Shown here piece after piece: positions 1 to 8,487 of a stretch of DNA of 64,000 nt. Made by a program: the position numbers and the translations under genes. This stretch comes from Aerococcaceae bacterium DSM 111022. Lineage in GTDB: Bacteria; Bacillota; Bacilli; Lactobacillales; Aerococcaceae. The notes beneath the pieces were generated by a model. That model did not search any database, was not told the DNA's origin, and saw nothing but the letters and a program-made list of their open reading frames with translations. Numbering within the stretch: the stretch's first letter is position 1; each line of letters opens with the position of its first letter. The DNA is taken from assembly GCA_015863195.1 (NCBI GenBank), contig JACBXO010000002.1:186001-250000 (forward strand). The letters are read 5' to 3'.

Positions 1-547
1 TATTGTCCGCATGAAACATGGTTTCGGGATGACAATGGTCGCTCATGTCCTGCGCGGTGTGCGTAATGACAAAATTGTCCGCAATGGCTTTGATCAGATT
101 TCAACTTTCGGTTTAATGAAAGATTCATCTGAAAATTATATTAAAGATATTATTTCGCGCTTATTAGCTGAAAATCAATTAACTTTAAATGAGTATAATG
201 GTTTAGTCATCACCGAACAAGCCAAAGCCATTTTGTTTGAAGGCGAAAAACTGACCATGAAATTTAAGCATTACAAACGGAAAGCAAATATCAAAACAAA
301 AGCCAGCGCTACCGCTGAAGACGAGGAACTATTTGAAGTGCTTCGTGGTGTTCGCTCAAAACTTGCTCAAAAAGAACAAGTCCCTGCTTATATCATTTGT
401 AATAATAAAACACTCGTTGATATGGCCAACCAAGCCCCAACCGACATGATGTCATTTTTACAAGTCGATGGAATTGGTCAAATCAAAGCTGAAAAATATT
501 ATGAACCATTCACAGAAGCAATTATTGACTATCAAAACAAAAATTAA
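1..547 (+). CDS. recQ: ATP-dependent DNA helicase RecQ, C-terminal part
   Basis: The frame is open to the left edge, so only the last 181 residues or so are present. The first part reads as the RecQ C-terminal winged-helix (RQC) region, with the family-typical phrase FGMTMVAHVLRG followed by R-N-D-K. The last 75 residues form an HRDC domain ending with the helix-hairpin motif DGIGQIKAEKY. The helicase core lies upstream, outside the window. RecQ unwinds forked and recombination DNA in the 3-prime to 5-prime direction. A strong terminator follows the stop codon. The identification rests on motifs and is firm; the start is unknown. Confidence 0.93.
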   Translation, partial: IVRMKHGFGMTMVAHVLRGVRNDKIVRNGFDQISTFGLMKDSSENYIKDIISRLLAENQLTLNEYNGLVITEQAKAILFEGEKLTMKFKHYKRKANIKTKASATAEDEELFEVLRGVRSKLAQKEQVPAYIICNNKTLVDMANQAPTDMMSFLQVDGIGQIKAEKYYEPFTEAIIDYQNKN

Positions 548-561
548 TCTTAATAAGAAAT

Positions 562-597
562 CTCCTTTGTTTATGGATTGGACAAAGGAGGTTTTTT
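562..597 (+). terminator. Rho-independent terminator of recQ
   Basis: Perfect 9-bp stem CTCCTTTGT / ACAAAGGAG with an 11-nt loop, followed by GG and six T. It lies 15 bases after the recQ stop. Confidence 0.9.
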
Positions 598-658
598 AAT
601 TGTTTTATTGTTGGAATGAGTTGGTTTAATCCCAGCGAATGTGGTCTATTTTGGTCGG

Positions 659-772
659 ATTATCATTTCTAGAAGGAATTCTCTGCGAAATGATAATTTT
701 AAGCGGAATTTTATCATTTCATGAGGTCGGTTGCATTGAAATGATAATTTTAGGCAGTATTTTATCATTTCA
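659..772. repeat. Array 0: 51-bp dyad repeat, about 2.3 units
   Basis: TATCATTTC occurs at 661, 712 and 763, and its inverse GAAATGATA at 687 and 738, all exactly 51 bp apart. Each TTATCATTTC can pair with the following GAAATGATAA across a 17-nt loop. It is the shortest of the arrays with this spacing and lies between the convergent recQ and yitV-like genes. Confidence 0.75.
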
Positions 773-950
773 AGTCATTAAACTAAAAATTTTGATAATT
801 CGTCGTATTTAATTTAATGCCAATTCCATAAACCGAACACATGTCTTTCAGGAGATCATTAGACTAGACTCTATTTAGAAAACACTACAAAGTCAGCTCA
901 TCAATCAACCACACTTTAACAATCCACAACAAACTGCGGAATTTAATCCC

Positions 951-1096
951 GTCAATTTCTCCAGAAATTGATATCCGCCTTTTCTAAATGATACTTTTCG
1001 ACTTATGGCGAAAAGTACAACCTCTATAAGGTGGCTTTTCGTTTAGCGAAAAGCGACATTATTTTTCAAAAGAGGTAGAGTCGCTAATGCGACTCT
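951..1096. repeat. Hairpin-cluster element HC1 (H4-H3-H3-H1)
   Basis: Four hairpins in 146 bp: GTCAATTTC/GAAATTGAt (951-971, H4), ACTTTTCG/CGAAAAGT (993-1016, H3), GCTTTTCG/CGAAAAGC (1034-1054, second H3) and AGAGTCGC/GCGACTCT (1077-1096, H1). Read in reverse, the element at 8488-8631 has the same hairpins, the same spacer phrases and the same flank (ACTGCGGAATTTAA). That makes these two copies of one element in opposite orientation. Confidence 0.8.
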
Positions 1097-1170
1097 ATTT
1101 GAAGTCCTTTGTTTGTGAGTGATGCTTGTGTGTTTTTTTAATAATTATTATCCTGGTAAAGCTAGGTGAA

Positions 1171-1486
1171 TTTTCTTAACTCTACTCGATGACCGTAGTT
1201 AAGAAAATATAGGAGCCGAAGTTTTCTCTACTCTACTCGATGGCCATAGTTAAGATAATATAGGAGCCAAAGTTTTCTCTACTCTACTCGATGACTGTAG
1301 TTGAGAAAATATACGAGCCAAAGTTTTCTCTACTCTACTCGATGACTGTAGTTAAGAAAATATAGGAGCCAAAGTTTTCTCTACTCTACTCGATGACTGT
1401 AGTTGAGAAAATATAAGGGTTAAAGTTTTCTCTACTCTACTCGATGACTATAGTTGAGAAAATATAGGAGCTAAAGTTTAACTTAA
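1171..1486. repeat. Array A: six 51-bp dyad units
   Basis: TCTACTCGAT begins at 1181, 1232, 1283, 1334, 1385 and 1436, exactly 51 bp apart. Each unit pairs TTTTCTCTACTC.. with ..GTTGAGAAAA around CGATGACTGTAG. Units differ by a few substitutions and no indels. The dyad core resembles array B. No open frame crosses it, so it is not coding. Confidence 0.9.
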
Positions 1487-1590
1487 ACTGCTACCTATAA
1501 ACTGGACACATGTTTTCTAGAACGAAAAACTAATAGACTCCTATCTTTTGACCGAAAATTTTACTAGACAATAATTATTTCCATAAAAAT

Positions 1591-1636
1591 AAAAAAACAA
1601 AGTCAACAGACTTCGATATTATCAAAGTCTGTTGAC
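1591..1636 (-). terminator. Terminator of the yitV-like gene
   Basis: Twelve-base stem (AGTCAACAGACTT / AAGTCTGTTGAC) with a long T-run on the minus-strand side, 31 bases after the stop of the hydrolase gene. Confidence 0.9.
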
Positions 1637-1666
1637 CTCAGTTTCGTACATTTAAATTTTTTGCTC

Positions 1667-2596
1667 TTACGACAAGCCGTGGATTTTGTTTTGGTCTTTT
1701 GAGGCCATTCCCTCTAACTCTGAATCGAGTTGGTGATCGACGACATTGCCATGAACATAATTGAGCTCCCCAACCATTTGTTTGGTTAACTGCCAAATTT
1801 CTTTGCTGTCTGTTGTTTCGAGAGCAGCTTTGAAAAATGCTGCTAAATAAACAGATGCTTCATAGGAAACTTCGTGGCCTCGTTCTGGATCCGAAATAAA
1901 GTAAACTTTTTCGTCCTTTTCTTTTTCAGCCATAGTCTTAACAAATTCTTTTGTGAAGTCATAATGCACAAAGTCGTCCGCTTCCCCGTGCCAGAACAAC
2001 ATCGGTACGCCGTCTAACACTTCCGGATGCATACTTAAATCTGCTTGATGGAATTTTTGGTAAAGGCGCAGCATTTCTAAAATTTGATCTTCTTCTAATT
2101 CTGATGTCTCTACATCTTTATCTGTCAGCAGAAATTCTCTGATTAAATGACGGGCTAATTTTAACAATTCTGGCGAGCCCATTAAACTTCCGGCAACTGA
2201 AATATTATCATTTTGCGTCAACAACATCGATGTGGTAATACCACCCATTGATATGCCACAAACACCGATGAAATCATCTTGGATTAAATCTTTTTGTGAA
2301 AAGTATTCCACAATTTTAGGATATTCCTCTAAATTGGTTTGTAAACACTCTACGAATTGTAGATTCTCAAATTGATGGTCCTTAGGCTGGCGCTCTCCGT
2401 GATAGATTGTATCAGGCATGACGCAACGATAGCCTCTTTTGGCAATTTCTATCCCTAGTCCAATTGACTCTTCTTTGTTACTTGTCCAACCATGGTAAAA
2501 TATGGCAAGTGGTAATGGTTGGCCCTTCGATCCAGCTGGAGCTACTTCTGCGACTGCAATGCCGTCTATATTATAATAATCAATACTAATTTGCAT
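1667..2596 (-). CDS. Alpha/beta hydrolase, YitV-like esterase
   Basis: A 309-residue serine hydrolase. The nucleophile elbow GISMG is at residues 114-118 (Ser116), an HG motif that could form the oxyanion hole is at 35-36 (FYHGW), and the likely acid and base are in HGEADD (203-208) and RGHEV (239-243). There is no signal peptide, so it is cytoplasmic. The substrate is unknown. It directly follows a DUF59 gene (8 bases apart), the same pairing as yitW-yitV in B. subtilis, which supports the family name. About 50 extra C-terminal residues after the hydrolase core, ending NKIHGLS, are not part of the family core as I know it. Confidence 0.8.
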   Translation of the reverse strand: MQISIDYYNIDGIAVAEVAPAGSKGQPLPLAIFYHGWTSNKEESIGLGIEIAKRGYRCVMPDTIYHGERQPKDHQFENLQFVECLQTNLEEYPKIVEYFSQKDLIQDDFIGVCGISMGGITTSMLLTQNDNISVAGSLMGSPELLKLARHLIREFLLTDKDVETSELEEDQILEMLRLYQKFHQADLSMHPEVLDGVPMLFWHGEADDFVHYDFTKEFVKTMAEKEKDEKVYFISDPERGHEVSYEASVYLAAFFKAALETTDSKEIWQLTKQMVGELNYVHGNVVDHQLDSELEGMASKDQNKIHGLS

Positions 2597-2604
2597 ATTT
2601 TCAC

Positions 2605-2922
2605 CTACATCCCTAATGCAATTTTTGCGTAGCGTGACATACTATCTGGAGTCCACCGCGGTTCAAATGTATATTCAATATCAACTTGATTGATTTTTTC
2701 AATGGCTGTGACATTTTGATAAATATCCGCTTCGATTACATCCAGTAATGGACAATGCGGTGTTGTTAATGTCATTAAAATGTGGCAGATGTCTTCTTTG
2801 ACGTCGATTTCATAAATTAAACCTAAATTAACAATATCAATACCAATTTCGGGGTCAATGACGTGCTCTAACATCACCATCACTTGATCTTCAACTTCTA
2901 GATCATTGAAATGCATAACCAT
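2605..2922 (-). CDS. DUF59/MIP18-family protein, YitW-like Fe-S assembly factor
   Basis: A 105-residue protein of the DUF59 (MIP18/PaaD-like) family. It has DPEIGIDIVNLGLIY (residues 23-37) and the conserved TPHCP loop with Cys57, thought to hold iron or an Fe-S cluster during maturation of Fe-S proteins. Start: ATG at 2922 is preceded by GAGGGAG at 5 bases; ATG at 2916 is possible. It is probably co-transcribed with the hydrolase downstream. The specific partner proteins cannot be told from sequence. Confidence 0.85.
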   Translation of the reverse strand: MVMHFNDLEVEDQVMVMLEHVIDPEIGIDIVNLGLIYEIDVKEDICHILMTLTTPHCPLLDVIEADIYQNVTAIEKINQVDIEYTFEPRWTPDSMSRYAKIALGM

Positions 2923-3058
2923 GTACTCCCTCTTTTCTTTTTAAATTTTATAATTACATTCTAGTCTATCTTACCAAATTTACCAATGAAAATCTTTTTA
3001 TATTGTTCGAGATATTGAAATTCGCTATAATAGGCCTAGGAAAGAGGAGCTGATAATT

Positions 3059-3892
3059 TTGAAGCAACACATGATTGCCATCGATTTAGATGGTACAACC
3101 TTAAATAACAAATCACAATTAACAAATAAAACAATCCATACTTTACGTCAATTAGATAACATGGGTCATATGATTACCATTGTTACTGGGCGTCCTTTTC
3201 GGACGGCAAAGGAAATTTATCATCAATTAGGGATTAATGCAGGGATTGTTAATTTTAATGGGGCTTTATGTCATCACCCAAACAATCAATTTTGGGCACC
3301 TGCTTATCATGAAGAGTTAGATAAAGAGCTGGCCTTTGAGATTTTCGCTCATCAGGAAGAATTAGGGATTGATTTATTAATGGCTGAAGGACGGGACACA
3401 TTATATACAACGTCGATGAATATCCCCGACAGTCCTTTCTACCCTATTTCAAAAGCCAAAATTGCCCGTTTATCCCGTGAGGAATTGACTTATAATCCAA
3501 CGGCACTTTCAATTTTTTGTGCAGTTGAACATCAAGAAAATGTGCGAACACGTTTAGAAGATAAATTCGGGGATTATATTTCAGTTCGTACTTGGGGCGG
3601 GATTTTACCTTGTTTAGAAGTAGTTCGTGGCGGCATTAATAAAGCGGTCGGCGTTAAAAAGATTGCTGACTTTTACCATGTCCCTAAAGAAAATATCATC
3701 GCTTTTGGTGATGAAGATAATGATGTTGAAATGATTGAATATGCAGGTTTGGGTGTTGCTATGAATAATGCGATTCCCGATTTAAAAGCAATTGCTAATG
3801 ATGAGACAAAATTCACTAACAATGAGGATGGTTTGGCAGAATACTTAATCGGTTATTTCGATTTAAACATCGCAGATAGTTATTATAACTAA
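3059..3892 (+). CDS. Cof-type HAD-family sugar phosphatase
   Basis: A 277-residue HAD-superfamily hydrolase of the Cof (class IIB) type. Motif I DLDGT with nucleophile Asp9 and acid Asp11 is at 9-13, TGRP follows at about 43-46, and motif IV GDEDND lies near residues 219-224, followed by GVAMNNA. Such enzymes dephosphorylate sugar phosphates or flavin precursors in the cytoplasm; the substrate is not evident. The start is TTG at 3059, chosen because GAGGAG lies 9 bases upstream; an internal ATG at 3071 would also keep motif I. It is monocistronic and converges on yitT. Confidence 0.88.
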   Translation: MKQHMIAIDLDGTTLNNKSQLTNKTIHTLRQLDNMGHMITIVTGRPFRTAKEIYHQLGINAGIVNFNGALCHHPNNQFWAPAYHEELDKELAFEIFAHQEELGIDLLMAEGRDTLYTTSMNIPDSPFYPISKAKIARLSREELTYNPTALSIFCAVEHQENVRTRLEDKFGDYISVRTWGGILPCLEVVRGGINKAVGVKKIADFYHVPKENIIAFGDEDNDVEMIEYAGLGVAMNNAIPDLKAIANDETKFTNNEDGLAEYLIGYFDLNIADSYYN

Positions 3893-3918
3893 TCACCATA
3901 CTTATAATAGAAGAAATA

Positions 3919-3959
3919 GAAAACGCTCAGAGTCAATATTAGACTTTGAGCGTTCTTTT
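3919..3959. terminator. Bidirectional terminator between cof and yitT
   Basis: Stem AACGCTCA-G-AGTC / GACT-TT-GAGCGTT with T-runs on both sides. Its right arm overlaps the last codons of the yitT-like gene. It serves both convergent genes. Confidence 0.85.
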
Positions 3960-4862
3960 GTCGCCTTTTTGTTTTAATAAGGCGTCTTGTTGTTCTTTAG
4001 ATAAGAAGTTGCCCGTTACTTTGGTTGATCTGACAACGTCTATAAAGGCTTTAGGGTCGGCTTCTAGTACAGCCATTTGTAATTCATGTAATTCATAGCG
4101 ATTGATTACAATCATTAAAACTGAGCGTGGCACTTTGCTGTAGCCGCCTTTTCCGTCGAGGATGGTAATTCCGCGGCGGATGCGTTGGAAGATAGAATCG
4201 GTCACGGCGTCTGCATGGTCAGTGATAATAAAGGCTGTCATGCGGTGGTCGTTCGTGTGGAGCGAGTCCACCATACGCGTGTTGGTATACATCGAAATGA
4301 TAGTAAAGAGTGCCGCTTCCCAGGAATATAACATTCCGGCAGCGACGACGATGAATGAGTTCATAATCAGATTCATTGAGCCGACATTCATTCCTTTGGC
4401 ACGGTAAATGACCATTGAGATGATATCCGTTCCACCGGCAGACATACCATATTTGACACAAAGACCGCCAGCCGTTCCTGCTATCGTTCCACCAATTATC
4501 GCATTGAGTAATGGTTCGCCGGATACGCCTTGAACGGGGATGACATTCGTCCATGTAGTTGTCGAAATGACGACGAATATTGTCAAAATTGTGAATCGAC
4601 GCCCTAATTTCCATACACTCAATAAGAGGATGGGCACATTTAAAATAAAGTAGAGATTACCTGTTGAGATAACATTATCTAATTGGGTAAATTCTCTTAA
4701 ACTAAAAGTAATCAATTGTGCTAAACCAGTAATTCCGCCGGCATAGATATTGCCAGGAATTTGGAAAATATTTAAAGCCGTGGCATATAATAGCCCCGCG
4801 AATACAATGAGTAGTGCTTGAAAGACGGCTCTAAAATATTTATTATCTAAAAAATTGAACAT
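3939..4862 (-). CDS. YitT family membrane protein (DUF161 plus DUF2179)
   Basis: A 307-residue integral membrane protein. About five hydrophobic segments fill residues 10-200, with the family phrase GGITGLAQL near 42 and SAGGTDIISM around 142-151. The soluble C-terminal DUF2179 domain follows (about 215-290, GITILDGKGGYSK, containing the GxGG turn). Function in this family is not established; it has been suggested to be a transporter or sensor. The last codons lie inside a bidirectional terminator. It is 26 bases downstream of the next minus-strand gene, so an operon is likely. Confidence 0.88.
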   Translation of the reverse strand: MFNFLDNKYFRAVFQALLIVFAGLLYATALNIFQIPGNIYAGGITGLAQLITFSLREFTQLDNVISTGNLYFILNVPILLLSVWKLGRRFTILTIFVVISTTTWTNVIPVQGVSGEPLLNAIIGGTIAGTAGGLCVKYGMSAGGTDIISMVIYRAKGMNVGSMNLIMNSFIVVAAGMLYSWEAALFTIISMYTNTRMVDSLHTNDHRMTAFIITDHADAVTDSIFQRIRRGITILDGKGGYSKVPRSVLMIVINRYELHELQMAVLEADPKAFIDVVRSTKVTGNFLSKEQQDALLKQKGDKRTLKV

Positions 4863-4888
4863 GATGCCTTTTCCTCTAGTCTATTTAA

Positions 4889-5314
4889 TTATCCTAATTG
4901 TGTTTCTAGTTCTTCAATAACGTTTTTAGCGATCGTTGATCCTACGATGAGTGTTTGGTATAAAGGATTAACGTCTGCACTTGTGCGCATTAAAGTTCTT
5001 AGGAATACTTCACCGTCACCTGCTAAGTAGACATTATAGTAGCCTGTTTTGATTTCGTTTAATTCGTTCATTAAAGCTAAGGCTTTTTCTTCTTTAGCGC
5101 GGTCGTTTAACATATGTAATTTACGGTAAATAATTTGTGCATCTACATAATCATCTTCTGATTCTTGGATGATTAATTCAACGACTAATAATTTTTGGTC
5201 AGAAATTCTGAATTGAACACGGTATAAATGGTGTCCGCTTTCGATTTCTTCCTTAGAAAATGGTAATTTCTTTTCTTTGACTAATGCTTCAAAATTGTCA
5301 GTAATTTTTGACAT
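4889..5314 (-). CDS. Conserved hypothetical protein, possibly YbjN-like
   Basis: A 141-residue soluble protein with no signal peptide or membrane segment. The predicted pattern is alpha-beta: an N-terminal helix (NFEALVKEKKLPF), strands with LLVVELIIQ, a helix LNDRAKEEKALALMNELN and the strand pair GYYNVYLAGDGEVFLRTLM. The DGEVFLRTLM phrase and overall layout are reminiscent of YbjN-type sensor or chaperone-like domains, but I cannot confirm this. It lies upstream of yitT, probably in the same transcript, and after a 185-base gap from rplS. Confidence 0.6.
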   Translation of the reverse strand: MSKITDNFEALVKEKKLPFSKEEIESGHHLYRVQFRISDQKLLVVELIIQESEDDYVDAQIIYRKLHMLNDRAKEEKALALMNELNEIKTGYYNVYLAGDGEVFLRTLMRTSADVNPLYQTLIVGSTIAKNVIEELETQLG

Positions 5315-5462
5315 TTAATTCACTCCTATCAGCTTTTTACTACCCTTTTAGTATAACATAAGGAACCGTTTACCACATGGCTTTTACATAAACTTTACAG
5401 TAAGATATTTTGCCGAACGAGGATCGGAGTTGGTTCTTTGGTGAGTGCTATATTTTTCCAAA

Positions 5463-5489
5463 ATAAAAAACAGCCCTTGCGGACTGTTT
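5463..5489 (-). terminator. Terminator of the rpsP-rplS region
   Basis: Stem AACAG-T-CC / GG-G-CTGTT with a GCAA loop and a run of T on the minus strand, just after the rplS stop. Confidence 0.88.
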
Positions 5490-5499
5490 AAGACTTGAA

Positions 5500-5853
5500 T
5501 TAGTTTCTGCGTTCTTTGATACGTGCCGCTTTACCTGATAGATTACGGATGTAGTAAAGTTTCGCACGGCGTACTTTACCTTTACGTAATACTTCTAATT
5601 TAGCTACACGTGGTGAGTGTACTGGGAAAGTACGTTCTACACCTACACCGCTAGAAATTTTACGAACTGTATAAGTTTCGCTGATTCCTTGTCCGCGACG
5701 TTTGATAACTAAACCTTCGAATAATTGAACACGTTCACGTTCACCCTCTACGATTAACGCGTGAACACGTACTGTGTCTCCAGGACGGAAGTCCGGAACA
5801 TCGTTACGTAATTGGCTTTCAGTGATTTTTGCGATTAATGGATTAATACTCAT
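5500..5853 (-). CDS. rplS: 50S ribosomal protein L19
   Basis: A 117-residue L19, full length for bacteria. It has [16 protein letters not shown] (residues 22-37), [19 protein letters not shown] and the C-terminal [18 protein letters not shown]19 sits at the 30S-50S interface. It is the last gene of the rpsP-khpA-rimM-trmD-rplS order, but it has its own promoter and a structured leader (see 5854-5969), consistent with separate feedback control. Confidence 0.98.
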   Translation of the reverse strand: MSINPLIAKITESQLRNDVPDFRPGDTVRVHALIVEGERERVQLFEGLVIKRRGQGISETYTVRKISSGVGVERTFPVHSPRVAKLEVLRKGKVRRAKLYYIRNLSGKAARIKERRN

Positions 5854-5935
5854 TAATAATTCTCCTTTTTTACCTAATATTCTTGCACTACATTCATAGC
5901 CAGCGGAATATCGTAATATTTGGTCTCTCGACCAC
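5854..5935 (-). ncRNA. Putative L19 mRNA leader
   Basis: The predicted transcript starts just before a perfect hairpin TGGTC-GAGA-GACCA (plus-strand 5921-5934) with a GNRA loop. A second small hairpin AATAT-TACG-ATATT follows, then CCGCTGGCTATGAATGTAG close to the rplS ribosome site. Autoregulatory L19 leaders are known upstream of rplS in Firmicutes. The match here is by position and structure, not by model search. Confidence 0.5.
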
Positions 5936-5941
5936 TTATCT

Positions 5942-5969
5942 ATTATACTTAAACTAAAATATTTGTAAA
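5942..5969 (-). promoter_or_regulatory. Promoter of rplS
   Basis: On the minus strand: TTTACA (5969-5964), 16-bp spacer, TATAAT (5947-5942). Transcription would start about at the first leader hairpin. Confidence 0.7.
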
Positions 5970-5987
5970 GTGATTTCGGGCACTTTT

Positions 5988-6704
5988 TTAGATTTCTTGG
6001 TTATTTAACCATTCTAACTCTTTTACGGTTAAATTGGCTTGTTCGATTAAATCGGGGCGGCGTTTTTTTGTATTTAATAATGATTGTTGACGGCGCCATT
6101 CGTCGATTTTCGCATGGTCTCCACTGAGTAAAATATCCGGCACTTCCATCCCTCTAAAGTCTCGGGGGCGTGTGTACTGCGGATATTCTAACAGTGATTC
6201 TGAATAGGATTCTTGGACGATCGATTCTTCATTGCCGACTACTTCTGGAATAAGGCGGACAGTTGCGTCGATCATAACCATTGCTGGTAGTTCGCCATTT
6301 GTGAGGACATAATCCCCGACAGATACTTCGTCCGTTACAAATTCGCGGACTCTTTGGTCGAAACCTTCGTAGTGGCCGCAAATGAAGACGATTTGTTCTT
6401 CTTTTGACCATTCTTTTGCTAATTCTTGTGAAAATGGCACACCCGTTGGGTCCACTAAAACAACACGTGTTTTTTCAGATTGTTGGATTTTTTCTAATTG
6501 CTCCACAATCGGTTCAACGCGCAACAACATCCCTGCCCCGCCCCCATAGGGATAATCATCGACATGTCCGTGTTTGTTGACGGCGAATTCTCTGAAATTA
6601 TGCGTTTGGAAGGTAAGGTGGCCTTGATCTTGTGCATTTTTCATAATCGAATATTCCAGTGGTGCAAACATTTCAGGAAATAGAGTCAATACATCAATTT
6701 GCAT
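5988..6704 (-). CDS. trmD: tRNA (guanine37-N1)-methyltransferase TrmD
   Basis: A TrmD of about 238 residues, full length. It has the N-terminal [11 protein letters not shown], the deep-knot SAM-binding stretch [14 protein letters not shown] and [20 protein letters not shown], and a C-terminal tRNA-binding region. It methylates G37 of tRNAs with a G36 to prevent frameshifting. Start: ATG at 6704 has GGAAGG 11 bases upstream; an in-frame TTG at 6710 with a 5-base gap is an alternative. It overlaps rimM by about 11 bases, so translational coupling is likely. Confidence 0.97.
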   Translation of the reverse strand: MQIDVLTLFPEMFAPLEYSIMKNAQDQGHLTFQTHNFREFAVNKHGHVDDYPYGGGAGMLLRVEPIVEQLEKIQQSEKTRVVLVDPTGVPFSQELAKEWSKEEQIVFICGHYEGFDQRVREFVTDEVSVGDYVLTNGELPAMVMIDATVRLIPEVVGNEESIVQESYSESLLEYPQYTRPRDFRGMEVPDILLSGDHAKIDEWRRQQSLLNTKKRRPDLIEQANLTVKELEWLNNQEI

Positions 6705-7218
6705 CGTCAATTAGTCCTTCCATTAGTTCAACTGTCACGCGATTTTCGTCTAGATTAATCTCTTTGACTACATCTTCGATATATGGGATTAATGCGTCTT
6801 TTAATTTGGGTTCAGGACGGTCCACAACCCATACGTCATTTGAACCTAGCGATAAAATATCTTTGATTTTACCGAGTAATTTACCTTCATCTGTGTAAAC
6901 GTCTAGGCCAATGATTTGATGATAGTAATACTCATCTTCGGGTAATTCTTCTTGGTCATCTTCAGCAATCGCTAACCAAGCATTTTTAAAAGTCTCTACT
7001 TGATTGATATTGTCATACTCTTCGAACCCAATTACCCAAGTTCCTTTATTCAGTTTTGCAGATTTTACGGTTACTTCGGCTTCTTGAACCCCATCGCGGA
7101 TGATGAATAAGCGATTGCCAGTTTCAAATCGTTCTTCTGGGAAATCGGTATCAGCGATGACTTTAATATCACCACGAATACCAAATGTATTTACAATTCT
7201 TGCAATACGAATGTACAT
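6694..7218 (-). CDS. rimM: Ribosome maturation factor RimM
   Basis: A 174-residue RimM with both domains. The N-terminal barrel has [20 protein letters not shown] and the PRC-barrel C-terminal half has [22 protein letters not shown] and SNDVWVV. It assists assembly of the 30S head and binds S19. Family usual length is about 170. An intra-operon terminator-like hairpin lies just upstream (7252-7298), so rimM-trmD levels may be lower than those of rpsP-khpA. Confidence 0.97.
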   Translation of the reverse strand: MYIRIARIVNTFGIRGDIKVIADTDFPEERFETGNRLFIIRDGVQEAEVTVKSAKLNKGTWVIGFEEYDNINQVETFKNAWLAIAEDDQEELPEDEYYYHQIIGLDVYTDEGKLLGKIKDILSLGSNDVWVVDRPEPKLKDALIPYIEDVVKEINLDENRVTVELMEGLIDDAN

Positions 7219-7251
7219 GTAGCACCTCTTTTTGAATACTTTTAAAAATTA

Positions 7252-7298
7252 ATAAAAAAAGAACTCTTCAATATAGTTAGACTACTTTGAAAAGTTCC
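7252..7298 (-). terminator. Intra-operon terminator or attenuator between khpA and rimM
   Basis: Minus-strand stem GAACTTTTCAA / TTGAAGAGTTC (one mismatch) with a 15-nt loop, followed by seven T. It sits in the 88-base gap after khpA. It may partly terminate transcripts coming from rpsP. Confidence 0.7.
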
Positions 7299-7306
7299 AA
7301 TATAGA

Positions 7307-7555
7307 TTATTCATCTTCGTTATTAACGACAATCTTTGTGCGTTTGTCGCTAGCGTTACGAATACTATAAACAATCGTACGAATTGATCGAATTACACGA
7401 CCTTTACGGCCAATCACACGACCGATATCTTCAGGATTTAAGAATAGATGATATTCCATGAAATCATCTGTCTCTTTAATCTCGATCTTCAAATCGTCTG
7501 GGTATTTGATCAATGGTTGAATAATAGTTGTCAATAAAGTTTCAATATTAGGCAT
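7307..7555 (-). CDS. khpA: KH-domain RNA-binding protein KhpA
   Basis: An 82-residue single KH-domain protein. The KH loop is NPEDIGRVIGRKGRVIRSIRTI (shown in part as GRVIGRKGR, near residues 41-49), the GxxG that contacts RNA. KhpA pairs with KhpB/EloR and affects cell-wall synthesis and division in related cocci. It lies between rpsP and rimM, its usual place. Confidence 0.95.
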   Translation of the reverse strand: MPNIETLLTTIIQPLIKYPDDLKIEIKETDDFMEYHLFLNPEDIGRVIGRKGRVIRSIRTIVYSIRNASDKRTKIVVNNEDE

Positions 7556-7589
7556 TTATCTGACCTCTTTTTCAATCTTTTGACACAAA

Positions 7590-7862
7590 TTATTTAGTGG
7601 TTTTAGCTTCATGGTGTTTTTGCATAATTCCTTGTTTTGATAACAAGTTACGAACTGTATCAGATGGTTGTGCACCGTTTGATAACCATTTTAATGCTAA
7701 TTCTTCGTTAATTTCTAATTGTTTTGGTTCTGAAACTGGGTTGTAAGTACCGATTTGTTCGATAATACGTCCATCACGTGGCGCGCGAGCGTCTGCTGCA
7801 ACGATACGGTAGAATGGGTTACGTTTAGATCCCATACGTTTCATACGTAATTTAACTGCCAT
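7590..7862 (-). CDS. rpsP: 30S ribosomal protein S16
   Basis: A 90-residue S16. The start [19 protein letters not shown] is typical, with [12 protein letters not shown] (residues 22-33) and EQIGTYNP. S16 is an early 30S assembly protein. GGAGGTGACT precedes the ATG. It is the first gene of its operon and has a good promoter about 40 bases upstream. Confidence 0.98.
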   Translation of the reverse strand: MAVKLRMKRMGSKRNPFYRIVAADARAPRDGRIIEQIGTYNPVSEPKQLEINEELALKWLSNGAQPSDTVRNLLSKQGIMQKHHEAKTTK

Positions 7863-7897
7863 TAAGTAGTCACCTCCATAAATTTTTAACTGTTGCT

Positions 7898-7926
7898 ATC
7901 TTACCATGCGATCGTCAGCTTGTAAA
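7898..7926 (-). promoter_or_regulatory. Promoter of the rpsP operon
   Basis: Minus strand: TTTACA (7926-7921), 17-bp spacer, TAAGAT (7903-7898), about 35 bases before the rpsP start codon. Confidence 0.65.
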
Positions 7927-8105
7927 GTCTTTTCCCTTTACAAAGTCGTTTTTCATTAAACTTTAATGATGGTAGCGGTTTAATGAGGGGTTGGTGTGTC
8001 TTTAGGGATTAGAAAACGTTCGAAAGACGTTTGTTTAGGACGATTAGAGTAAATTTTGGGCGGCTGTTTTCAGTATTTTGGTGAGTTTGTTTGTTAAACT
8101 AATCT

Positions 8106-8412
8106 GATTTTCTTTACTCTGTGAGATACGGCGAATTAAGAAAACTTTTGACGCTAGATTTTCTTTACTCAGTAAGACCCCGTGAGTTGAGAAAACTTTT
8201 GACACTAGATTTTCTTTTCACAGCAAAACACAGTGAGTTGAGAAAGCTTTGGACGCTAGATTTTCTTTACTCACCGCAACCCGGTGAGTTGAGAAAACTT
8301 TTGACAGTAGGTTTTCTTTACTCGGCGAAACACAGGGAGTTGAGAAAACTTTTAACGATAGATTTTCTTTACTCGGCGAAACACGTTTAGTTGAGAAAAC
8401 TTTTTTGCCAAT
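8106..8412. repeat. Array B: six 51-bp dyad units
   Basis: GATTTTC begins at 8106, 8157, 8208, 8259, 8310 (as GGTTTTC) and 8361. Arms TTTTCTTTACTC and GAGTTGAGAAAA pair with two mismatches around a GC-richer loop. Because 51 is divisible by 3, both strands carry accidental 17-residue repeat frames (8121-8390 plus, 8218-8430 minus). I regard these as by-products. The arms resemble those of array A. Confidence 0.9.
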
Positions 8413-8487
8413 TAACTCTCTAATCATCACAAATTCTCTATTAATCTATAGATTTGATATCTCTACAACAAACAATGGTTTTTGATC

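Noticed and set aside
8121-8390. 89-residue repeat protein from array B
   Set aside because: It is a side effect of a period divisible by 3. The other strand is open as well, there is no ribosome site, and sister array A has stops.
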